A stretch of DNA of 17,188 bases from a bacterium. Lineage in GTDB: Bacteria; JAHJDO01. Every line of letters begins with the position of its first letter. Positions within the stretch are counted from its first letter, which is position 1. Position numbers and translations under genes: made by a program. The stretch lies in NCBI GenBank assembly GCA_030611945.1, contig JAUWOV010000037.1, positions 1 through 17,188 of the forward strand, written 5' to 3'. Under the pieces are notes generated by a model. It saw only the letters and a program-made list of their open reading frames with translations, was not told where the DNA came from and did no database searches. This document shows, one piece after another, positions 7,809 to 13,704 of the stretch.

Positions 7809-8688
7809 TCCTGCGCAGTTATTAAAAGATCTTAAAGCGGAAAAACAGTTTTTTGTGGGCATTGATTCTGACGGGTGTGCGTTTGACACTATGGAAGTAA
7901 AGCATAAAGAATGTTTTATTCCTAATATCATCAATGAATGGGAGCTTCAGGCAGTATCAAAGTATGCAAGAGAAGCTGCGGAATTTGTAAACCTCTATTC
8001 AAAATGGCGTGGAATAAACAGGTTTCCTGCTCTTACAATGGTTTTTGATCTTCTTCAAGAAAGAGAAGACGTAAAAAAACGCGGTGTTAATATACCTGAA
8101 GCAAAGTCCCTGCGTGAATGGATTGAGAAAGAAACAAAGCTCGGTAATCCTGCTTTAGAACAAGCCGTTAAGGAAACAAATGACACTGTGTTAACTCAGG
8201 CTTTAAAATGGTCTAAGGCAGTTAACGAGTCTGTGGCAAAAATAGTTCGCGGAGTGCCTCCGTTTCCTTTTGTCAGAGAAGGTCTTGAAAAGATATCTAA
8301 TACAGCAGATGCAATTGTTGTGTCTGCCACTCCATGTGATGCTCTCAAGAGAGAGTGGGATGAACATGATATTGCTAAATATGTCAGGGTGATTGCTGGA
8401 CAGGAGATGGGAACAAAGAAAGAACATCTGGCATTTGCCGCTGTTGGGCAGTACAAGCCGGATCATATTCTAATGATAGGCGATGCTCCGGGAGATATGA
8501 AAGCAGCGTGCGCTAATAATGCCCTGTTTTATCCAATTAATCCCGGAGACGAAGATATATCATGGGAAAGATTCTACAATGAAGCCTTTGATAAATTTAT
8601 AAATGGAACATATGCTGGAGATTATGAAAAATCCCTGATAGACGAGTTTGACAAGTATTTACCCAGCATCCCGCCGTGGAAGAAATAA
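7801..8688 (+). CDS. HAD superfamily hydrolase, probable sugar-phosphate phosphatase
   Basis: This is a 295-residue haloacid-dehalogenase-fold hydrolase. Motif I is GIDSDGCAFDT, with nucleophile Asp22 and acid/base Asp24. Motif II is Ser175 in VVSATP. A lysine for motif III is offered by Lys206/Lys207. Motif IV is GDAPGD, with Asp228 and Asp232. The large insert between motifs I and II (about 150 residues, mostly helical in character) is a type 1 cap that would set specificity. The ATG at 7801 overlaps the end of the NagA-like gene by 8 bp and has only a weak upstream purine stretch, so it is probably translated by coupling. As last gene of the operon it plausibly removes phosphate from the pathway product. 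Some HAD proteins are instead phosphoglucomutases, but the long cap and DxD make a phosphatase the first guess. Confidence 0.8.
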   Translation: MSDPAQLLKDLKAEKQFFVGIDSDGCAFDTMEVKHKECFIPNIINEWELQAVSKYAREAAEFVNLYSKWRGINRFPALTMVFDLLQEREDVKKRGVNIPEAKSLREWIEKETKLGNPALEQAVKETNDTVLTQALKWSKAVNESVAKIVRGVPPFPFVREGLEKISNTADAIVVSATPCDALKREWDEHDIAKYVRVIAGQEMGTKKEHLAFAAVGQYKPDHILMIGDAPGDMKAACANNALFYPINPGDEDISWERFYNEAFDKFINGTYAGDYEKSLIDEFDKYLPSIPPWKK

Positions 8689-8700
8689 TGCAAACGTGTC

Positions 8701-8726
8701 ATTGTCCCGAAAGCTTTCGGGACAAT
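8701..8726. repeat. Perfect 26-bp palindrome
   Basis: The half-site ATTGTCCCGAAAG is followed without spacer by its exact reverse complement. In RNA it would form a strong hairpin, but no T-tract follows on either strand, so it is not a standard Rho-independent terminator. It lies 12 bp after the HAD gene stop and could stabilise the operon's 3' end. It may equally be a dispersed palindromic repeat or a protein-binding site. Confidence 0.85.
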
Positions 8727-8742
8727 CCAAAAACTAAATTTA

Positions 8743-8771
8743 TTGAGGTTCTAGGCAATTTTAAGTATAGT
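8743..8771 (+). promoter_or_regulatory. Sigma-70-type promoter of the toxin-antitoxin operon
   Basis: A -35 box TTGAGG (8743-8748) and a -10 box TATAGT (8766-8771) are separated by exactly 17 bp. They match the consensus at 4 of 6 and 5 of 6 positions. Transcription would start near 8778, 20 bp before the antitoxin ATG. This is the clearest promoter in the window. Confidence 0.65.
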
Positions 8772-8779
8772 AGCCTCAA
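8743..8779. promoter_or_regulatory. Inverted repeat overlapping the promoter, candidate autoregulatory operator
   Basis: TTGAGG (8743-8748) is mirrored by CCTCAA (8774-8779), with an inner CTA (8751-8753) and TAG (8768-8770) also able to pair. One arm coincides with the -35 box and the other with the expected start of transcription. Type II antitoxins usually repress their own promoters at such sites. The role here is inferred from position and symmetry only. Confidence 0.4.
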
Positions 8780-8797
8780 AGTAACAGAGGAGGAAAA

Positions 8798-8989
8798 ATG
8801 TTAGTCACGGAAAAATTTGAAGCGGAAAGTCTAATAAAAAAACTTCCAGATAAAAGCACATTTGAAGACATTCAGTATCATCTTTATGTCGCAGAAAAAT
8901 TAAAAAATGCCAGACAACAAGTAAAAGATGGAAAAATCCATTCACAGGCAGAGGCAGAAAAAAGGCTTGGAAAATGGATTATGAAGTAG
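8798..8989 (+). CDS. Antitoxin of a ParE-type toxin-antitoxin pair
   Basis: This 63-residue acidic and basic helical protein begins at an ATG preceded by a strong GAGGAGGAAAA. The central pattern, LPDKSTFEDIQYHLYVAEKL, then a KDGKIHS turn and EAEKRLGKW, matches small antitoxins that usually precede ParE/RelE toxins. In these the LP..T.EDI.Y.LYV.EK segment is the conserved core and the C-terminal part wraps the toxin. No clear DNA-binding motif can be seen, but the inverted repeat over the promoter suggests the pair represses itself. The 3' end overlaps the toxin gene by 16 bp, the usual arrangement for coupling antitoxin and toxin dosage. Identification rests on both sequence pattern and context. 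Confidence 0.8.
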   Translation: MLVTEKFEAESLIKKLPDKSTFEDIQYHLYVAEKLKNARQQVKDGKIHSQAEAEKRLGKWIMK

Positions 8990-9288
8990 TTTGGGCGGAT
9001 GAAGCGTTATGTGATGTTAAGGAAATCGCCGAATATATTGAAAAAGATTCGTTTTTTTATGCGAGTTCAATTGTGACAAAGATTATGGACACAACAAGGC
9101 ATCTTGCGTTATTTCCGTTTGCTGGACGTATTGTTCCTGAAGAAAATAAAGCATCGGTAAGGGAGTATTTTGTATACAATTACAGAATCATCTACGAAAT
9201 CCGAGATTCAGCGGTTTACGTATTGGCTGTTGTTCACGGAAAGAGAATGCTTTATCCTGGATTTAAAAAAAGAATAAAGAAAGGATGA
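8974..9288 (+). CDS. ParE/RelE superfamily toxin
   Basis: This is a 104-residue toxin with the ParE/RelE fold. The N terminus YEVVWADEALCDVKEIAEYI is the first strand and helix hairpin. FPFAGRIVPE is the family F..GR.VPE turn. The C terminus YRIIYEIRDSAVYVLAVVHG followed by KRML is the ParE-like strand pair ending in the conserved HG(K/R)R. ParE toxins poison DNA gyrase, while RelE toxins cut mRNA on the ribosome. The sequence resembles the ParE branch more, but the target is not provable here. It is expressed from inside the antitoxin coding region, with no independent ribosome-binding site of note. Length and all family landmarks are intact, so it is probably functional. Confidence 0.85.
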   Translation: MDYEVVWADEALCDVKEIAEYIEKDSFFYASSIVTKIMDTTRHLALFPFAGRIVPEENKASVREYFVYNYRIIYEIRDSAVYVLAVVHGKRMLYPGFKKRIKKG

Positions 9289-9347
9289 CAATGCCTACGT
9301 ACGCAAACAAAAATTCTGTTTCGCTTAATTCTTGTAGATGATTAGAT

Positions 9348-9515
9348 ATGTATATTGAAATAGAATCTGAAGATGATGGTCGCTGGATAGCAGAAGTTAA
9401 AGATTTGCCTGGTGTAATGGGGTATGGTCAAAGTCGTGAGGAGGCAGTTTCCAAAGTAGAAGCTTTGGATCTTCCTGTCAAGCAGGAAGATGACTGCATA
9501 TATGGCGATTTTTAA
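9348..9515 (+). CDS. Solitary HicB-like protein, short and possibly truncated
   Basis: This 55-codon frame begins MYIEIESEDDGRWIAEVKDL, then PGVMGYGQSREEAVSKVEAL. That is the standard HicB/UPF0150 antitoxin core: a beta strand with E.EDDGRWIAEV, then LPGV..YG.(S/T)REEA...VEAL. After residue 40 the family normally continues with a helix ending near a HG(E/D) motif. Here it becomes DLPVKQEDDCIYGDF and stops. The divergence coincides with a 9-bp hairpin (9469-9491). There is no good ribosome-binding site, and no HicA toxin is visible on either side (59 bp to the ParE gene upstream, 14 bp to the next gene). It may be an orphan antitoxin, a regulator, or a decaying gene. Confidence 0.6.
   Translation: MYIEIESEDDGRWIAEVKDLPGVMGYGQSREEAVSKVEALDLPVKQEDDCIYGDF
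9469..9491. repeat. 9-bp perfect hairpin inside the HicB-like gene
   Basis: ATCTTCCTG (9469-9477) and CAGGAAGAT (9483-9491) are exact reverse complements around a 5-base loop. The hairpin sits where the protein leaves the HicB consensus and 39 bp before the next start codon. It could be a small palindromic insertion or an RNA structure affecting the downstream gene. Confidence 0.6.
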
Positions 9516-9529
9516 ACAAAAGGGTGGAA

Positions 9530-11797
9530 ATGGAAACAAAGAAGACAAATAAAGTTTTTTGGTTGGTTCTGTTTGGAATTTTGGTGGTTGGATTTTCTAG
9601 ATATTGTTTTGCCGTCGAAAAAAATTTCTCGACGGAAGAAATTTTCAAGCAGGCTGAAATTAAACGTTCCAGGATTAAAAGTGTACAAATGATTTATGAA
9701 ATAGGAGAAGGAACAGGAAAGGCAGGAGAAATACACATGGTTTGGAGAAAGCCCAATTTTACAAAATTGGTTTTTATAATTGGCGGTCACAAGACCATAA
9801 ATATCTTTGATGGCAAAGTTCAGTGGAAAGGCTATGAAGAAAATTTTGGCGGGGAAATTACAAAGATAGATTTATCCGGGGGGTTATCAGAAGAAGAAAA
9901 AAGCAGAATAAGGAAGATGTTGCATCCTGACATTAGGTATTTTTGTTGCAGCGATGATGTTTTTCCTGATATTTTTTCAGATATGTTTCCTGGGATGTTT
10001 TCTCATTCCAATTGGAAATTCCAGGAGGTAGAAACTGGACATTTTGGGAGAGTATATCCCTTAACTGCAGAACGGACAGAAGATAAAGCGAAATTATGGT
10101 TAGGCTGTGAAGATGGATTGATACATAGATTGGAGTTTTCCGTGAAGGGTAGCCCTAATACGATAATATTAAAAAAGCTAATCATCAATCAACCAATTCC
10201 TCAAGAGTGTTTTACTTACCAGCCTCCTCCTGAAGCAAGAATTAAAGAACTTACTGCCGAGGAATTCATCAAACAATTGGTCCCATGGAAGCAACAGCGT
10301 GTGCGTGTAGAAAGAATAAAAGAAGCAATAGAATCCAAACTTAAACAGGGAGTAGTAACAGTTACCTATGGAATAATAATAAGTAACGGTCCTAAATTTT
10401 TAGCACTCACCAAAAAGGGCCATGGAATTGGATTTGTTGCTGATAACGAAGGGCATATTTTGACTATTTTGCATCGGGGAATGGGTACCAAGAATGAAAA
10501 AGTAAAGACAGTTACTGGAGAAGAATTCAAAGCAAAAATTATTAAAAGAGATAAGGAAACGGGAGCTACTTTGCTCAAGATAAAGAGAAAAGAACCTTTG
10601 CCAAAACTGCCATTTGGCGATATTAAAGAACTGTCAGTTGGTGAAGATGTATTTGTTGTTTGCGGTAGTTACAAACATGTTTTTTGTATCCATAAAGGAT
10701 TCATAAGCGAACTTGATCTGAGAGGGGAAAATGATTTGATAAAAGTCCGTATACCATCAAGTAAGTCATGCTTGGGTCCTTTAGTCAACATACATGGGGA
10801 AGTAGTGGGAATTATTACTTCTATAAACGGTACCACAGGCCAGGATGCTGTTTCCTGTACAGCAATCCCTATCAGTACAATTATGAAAAGATTAGGAAAT
10901 AAAGAGGCGAATGTAAAAATTCAGAAACTAATTCAGGATCTTTTAGAAGGGGATGTTACGGAATATAAGAAGGCACAAGTCGCTTTAAGGAGAATTGGGA
11001 AATCAGCAGTGCCCGATTTAATTCAGGCATTAAAGGATAAGGACAAAGACCGACGATGGATGATAATTAGTATGCTGGCAAAAATCGGTGACAAATCAGC
11101 AGTCTCTGCTATAGCAGAAGCCTTGAAAGACGAAAACCCAACTGTTCGGTGGAGTGCAGCGTTTGAATTGAGAAGATTTGGTCACATACATGCACCCTCT
11201 GCATTAATTGATGCATTAAAAGATGAGAATAAAACAGTCAGGGAAAATACCGCTATAACACTGGCAATTATCTGCGACAAGGGAACAACCAATGTTTTAA
11301 TTGAAGCACTGAAAGATGAAGAATCGTCTGTTAGAGAAGGTGCTGCATGGGCATTGGGAAGAATACGCAATAAATCTGCAATTCTTGCTTTAAGGAGTTC
11401 TCTAAAGGATGAAAATCCATCTGTGCGAATGAAAGCAGCAGCAGCACTGGTAAGCTTAGGAGACGAATCTGCGCTGCCTGTTATTTTCAAAGCTCTGAAA
11501 TACGAAGATCAGCCTATACGTGAGAAAACAATATGGGCATTGGAAGAACTTATCAACGGGCAAGCAGTATCCCCTTCGCAAATAGTTCCACACTTGGTAG
11601 AAGCGTTGGAAGATAAGGATTCATCTATTCGCAGGGGAGCAGCATTCCTCTTAAAAAGAATCGGCGACAAATCAGCGATTCCAGCATTAGAGAGAGCTTT
11701 GAAGTGTGAAAAAGAATCTCTTGCACGAGCAGAAATAGTAGAAACTCTACGGTTTTTGGGAAAACCAAAATGGTTAAGAAAATACATATTCTGGTAA
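9530..11797 (+). CDS. Exported LolA-like / degenerate HtrA-like / HEAT-repeat protein
   Basis: I prefer the ATG at 9530 (755 residues) over the GTG at 9524, because the purine run at 9518-9525 can then serve as ribosome-binding site. Residues 8-28 are a hydrophobic signal peptide with a possible cut after CFA. Residues 33-230 resemble the LolA/outer-membrane lipoprotein-sorting fold (IDG/FDG turn, VWRKPNF, late PL..F). Residues 280-455 align with an HtrA/trypsin-like protease: GIGFVADNEGHILTILHRG keeps His315, but the Asp position in DKETGATLLKI is Gly345 and the Ser position in SCLGPLVN is Cys414, so normal serine-protease activity is unlikely. Residues 478-747 form about eight HEAT (PBS-lyase-like) repeats. 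The ALKDE motif recurs at 500, 531, 562, 593, 624 and 655, exactly 31 residues apart. It is probably a periplasmic binding or scaffold protein. The function is unknown. Confidence 0.75.
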   Translation: METKKTNKVFWLVLFGILVVGFSRYCFAVEKNFSTEEIFKQAEIKRSRIKSVQMIYEIGEGTGKAGEIHMVWRKPNFTKLVFIIGGHKTINIFDGKVQWKGYEENFGGEITKIDLSGGLSEEEKSRIRKMLHPDIRYFCCSDDVFPDIFSDMFPGMFSHSNWKFQEVETGHFGRVYPLTAERTEDKAKLWLGCEDGLIHRLEFSVKGSPNTIILKKLIINQPIPQECFTYQPPPEARIKELTAEEFIKQLVPWKQQRVRVERIKEAIESKLKQGVVTVTYGIIISNGPKFLALTKKGHGIGFVADNEGHILTILHRGMGTKNEKVKTVTGEEFKAKIIKRDKETGATLLKIKRKEPLPKLPFGDIKELSVGEDVFVVCGSYKHVFCIHKGFISELDLRGENDLIKVRIPSSKSCLGPLVNIHGEVVGIITSINGTTGQDAVSCTAIPISTIMKRLGNKEANVKIQKLIQDLLEGDVTEYKKAQVALRRIGKSAVPDLIQALKDKDKDRRWMIISMLAKIGDKSAVSAIAEALKDENPTVRWSAAFELRRFGHIHAPSALIDALKDENKTVRENTAITLAIICDKGTTNVLIEALKDEESSVREGAAWALGRIRNKSAILALRSSLKDENPSVRMKAAAALVSLGDESALPVIFKALKYEDQPIREKTIWALEELINGQAVSPSQIVPHLVEALEDKDSSIRRGAAFLLKRIGDKSAIPALERALKCEKESLARAEIVETLRFLGKPKWLRKYIFW

Positions 11798-11851
11798 TGA
11801 TTATTGGAATGCTTGAGCAGATAATACAGCATAAAAGGAGAAGAGAATAAG

Positions 11852-12298
11852 ATGAATGAGAAAAAAATAAAAGGACTAATTGGAATGGATTTGATACGCC
11901 TGTTCTACTTTTTAAGCATTATAATATATATTTTTCTTTTTATATTAATGAGACGCCATGTTCCAGTTGGCTTACAATCTATTGTTGCGATTGGCTTGTG
12001 GGTTTTATTGATAAAAATAATTACAAAGAGATATTTGTGGGGATGGGCTGTTATAATTGGGGCTAGTATTTTTTATATATTTTGCTATGGATATGGTTCA
12101 TTGGTTGTGTTTAGGGTAATGCCACCAATACCAATGGAGTTATCTTTTTCGCATTATTTATTATTCCTATTATTTTTACCAATACAATTTGCTATGCAGA
12201 TACCGTTAATATCTTATATTGTAATAGCAATACCAATAGGTATCCAAATAGCTATTCTTGTATACATTGTTAGAAATAAAGCTTATTTTGTTCGATAA
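11852..12298 (+). CDS. Small hydrophobic integral membrane protein, unknown function
   Basis: I do not recognise this 148-residue protein. It is strongly hydrophobic, with likely membrane segments at about residues 17-33, 40-57, 62-88, and one long or two short segments at 101-138. It has a lysine-rich N terminus and a short basic C-terminal tail. It has no obvious signal peptide, catalytic motif or conserved signature. AAGGAG (11835-11840) supports the ATG. It lies 54 bp after the LolA/HtrA/HEAT gene on the same strand, so the two may be co-transcribed. It could anchor or accompany that exported protein, which is a guess from position only. Confidence 0.6.
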   Translation: MNEKKIKGLIGMDLIRLFYFLSIIIYIFLFILMRRHVPVGLQSIVAIGLWVLLIKIITKRYLWGWAVIIGASIFYIFCYGYGSLVVFRVMPPIPMELSFSHYLLFLLFLPIQFAMQIPLISYIVIAIPIGIQIAILVYIVRNKAYFVR

Positions 12299-12377
12299 AG
12301 AATGGAGTTAAATCTTTATCATTGACAAATTAGAGAAAGAATAATATGGAAATGATATTACGCAATAAACATCTGGA

Positions 12378-12398
12378 TTCCCCGATTAAATCGGAGAA
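12378..12398. repeat. Imperfect palindrome, module 1 of an intergenic repeat cluster
   Basis: TTCCCCGAT and ATCGGAGAA form a 9-bp stem with one mismatch around TAA. The flanks CTGGA and TGACA resemble dispersed palindromes with a CTGGATTCC...GGAATGACA frame that are seen in many bacterial genomes. It is the first of three palindromic units in the 207-bp gap between the membrane protein and pdxB, which holds no gene. Confidence 0.6.
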
Positions 12399-12415
12399 TG
12401 ACACAATAAGGCAAA

Positions 12416-12436
12416 GGAATCAGGCGTGCCTGTTCC
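12416..12436. repeat. Palindrome, module 2 of the intergenic repeat cluster
   Basis: GGAA-T-CAGGC pairs with GCCTG-TTCC, leaving a single bulged T at 12420 and GT between the arms. The G+C-rich core stands out from the AT-rich surroundings. No T-tract follows, so a terminator role is unlikely. Confidence 0.55.
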
Positions 12437-12462
12437 CTACATAAAAATACTCAAAAGGACGA

Positions 12463-12490
12463 GATTGCTTCACTTCGTTCGCAATGACAG
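12463..12490. repeat. Palindromic repeat unit, module 3, just before pdxB
   Basis: GATTGC (12463-12468) through GCAATGACAG (12481-12490) is a semi-palindrome with ATTGC/GCAAT ends and a CTTCACTTCGTTC core. This form (GATTGCTTCgCTTCGcTCGCAATGACAG-like) is a familiar dispersed intergenic repeat. It ends only 15 bp before the pdxB GTG, so it must lie in the pdxB mRNA leader or promoter. Confidence 0.6.
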
Positions 12491-12505
12491 AAAGAATATT
12501 TTAAA

Positions 12506-13648
12506 GTGAAAATAGTTGTTGATGAGAATATTCCATTTGCTAAGGAGGCGTTTTCTACGTTAGGAGAAGTTGAGACTTCTCATGGAAGAGAGATAACTCC
12601 TCAAAAGGTAAAGGATGCTGATGTTCTGATTGTCCGCTCTATCACAAAGGTTAATTCCAAACTTTTAGAAAAAAGCTCGGTTAAGTTTGTTGGAACAGCT
12701 ACGATAGGAATGGATCATATTGATGTTGAGTATTTGAAGGATAGAGACATCGGATTTGTAAGCGCGCCCGGTTCCAATTCAAATTCCGTTGCAGAGTACA
12801 TAGTTTGTGCATTGTTAAGCGCGGCAAACGAGTTATATCTTAATCTTTGCGATTTGACAATTGGAATTATAGGCGTAGGTAACGTTGGCAGTAAAGTAGT
12901 AAAGAAGGTGGAGGCTTTGGGAATAAAAGTGCTTCTTAATGACCCACCTCTTCTTGAAAGAACGGGAGACGCAGAATATCGTCCAATACAGGAATTGACG
13001 GATAATTGCGACATATTAACATTTCACGTTCCCCTTGAAAGACATGGTAACTATCCTACTCATCATATGATAAATGAAAAGTTTCTCAGAAGTTTAAAGA
13101 AGTGCCCCATAATTATAAATACCTCTCGCGGAGGTGTTATGGACACGGATGCTGTTAAGAGCGCTTTGATGCATTGCGGGATATCACAGACTATCTTAGA
13201 TGTGTGGGAGAACGAGCCGAATATTGATATGGAAATACTTAAAATGGCTCTTATCGGGACTCCTCATATTGCAGGCTATTCGTTTGATGGTAAGGTCAAT
13301 GGAACATTTATGATATACGACAGTTTGCGCCGATATTTAAATAAGAAGGCGGAATGGAATCCACAAGACTTTTTGCCGAAGAGTAATTGTCCGGTTGTTA
13401 AAGTTAATGAACGGAACGTATCATTAGAAAAAAAATTACACAAAGTTGTTTCCCAATTGTACAATATCGAAAAAGATGATTTAAAACTTAGAGAATCTCT
13501 TTCTGTGCCTGCTGAAAAAAGGGGTGCGCATTTTGACTCTTTGAGAAAGAATTATCCTGTGAGAAGAGAGTTTTTTAATACAAGTATTTTGTTTGAAAAA
13601 GAAGATTTGCAATTAGCGAATATTTTATCAAAAATAGGGTTTAAGTAG
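12506..13648 (+). CDS. pdxB: Erythronate-4-phosphate dehydrogenase
   Basis: PdxB oxidises 4-phospho-D-erythronate to 2-oxo-3-hydroxy-4-phosphobutanoate, the second step of the DXP-dependent pyridoxal phosphate pathway, in the cytosol. The GTG start gives MKIVVDENIP, the canonical PdxB N terminus, at 380 residues (family about 380). The Rossmann loop GIIGVGNVGSKV is at 120-131. The D-2-hydroxyacid dehydrogenase triad is Arg208 (TSRGG), Glu237 (WENEP) and His254 in TPHIAGYS. HIAGYS distinguishes PdxB from SerA and other relatives. The C-terminal 100 residues match the PdxB dimerisation region in length. The ribosome-binding site is weak (AGAAAGAA, 12489-12496) and abuts a dispersed repeat. A terminator follows immediately, so it may be a single-gene unit. 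Its product PLP is the cofactor of the class III aminotransferase upstream. Confidence 0.88.
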   Translation: MKIVVDENIPFAKEAFSTLGEVETSHGREITPQKVKDADVLIVRSITKVNSKLLEKSSVKFVGTATIGMDHIDVEYLKDRDIGFVSAPGSNSNSVAEYIVCALLSAANELYLNLCDLTIGIIGVGNVGSKVVKKVEALGIKVLLNDPPLLERTGDAEYRPIQELTDNCDILTFHVPLERHGNYPTHHMINEKFLRSLKKCPIIINTSRGGVMDTDAVKSALMHCGISQTILDVWENEPNIDMEILKMALIGTPHIAGYSFDGKVNGTFMIYDSLRRYLNKKAEWNPQDFLPKSNCPVVKVNERNVSLEKKLHKVVSQLYNIEKDDLKLRESLSVPAEKRGAHFDSLRKNYPVRREFFNTSILFEKEDLQLANILSKIGFK

Positions 13649-13649
13649 G

Positions 13650-13680
13650 GGGCGGATCCATGTATCTGCCCTGCTTTTGT
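13650..13680 (+). terminator. Rho-independent terminator after pdxB
   Basis: GGGCGGAT (13650-13657) pairs with ATCTGCCC (13664-13671) with one G-U pair and a 6-base loop, followed by TGCTTTTGT. The stem begins two bases after the pdxB stop. The U-tract is short, so read-through into the larA/gnd pair is possible. Confidence 0.65.
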
Positions 13681-13704
13681 AAACATAATAGGAGAATTTA
13701 AAGT

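Noticed and set aside
9291-9341. 16-codon ORF after the ParE toxin (starts MPTYANKN)
   Set aside because: No ribosome-binding site and no family resemblance, and a frame this short is expected by chance. Not a HicA remnant that I can recognise.
9440-9515. Frameshift in the HicB-like gene
   Set aside because: Reading the other two frames past residue 40 did not restore the usual HicB helix. The same frame gives the nearest likeness to the family's end, so substitution or insertion is more likely.
10427-10900. Active cysteine protease reading of the HtrA-like domain (Ser to Cys)
   Set aside because: His is kept and Cys replaces Ser, but the Asp is Gly and the residue after Cys is Leu instead of Gly. 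A degenerate binding domain is more likely than a 3C-like protease.
12322-12350. TTGACA as a -35 box for a pdxB promoter
   Set aside because: At 17 bp spacing the -10 would be TATGGA (poor), and the better TAATAT is only 14 bp away. It also lies some 160 bp before the gene, across the repeats.
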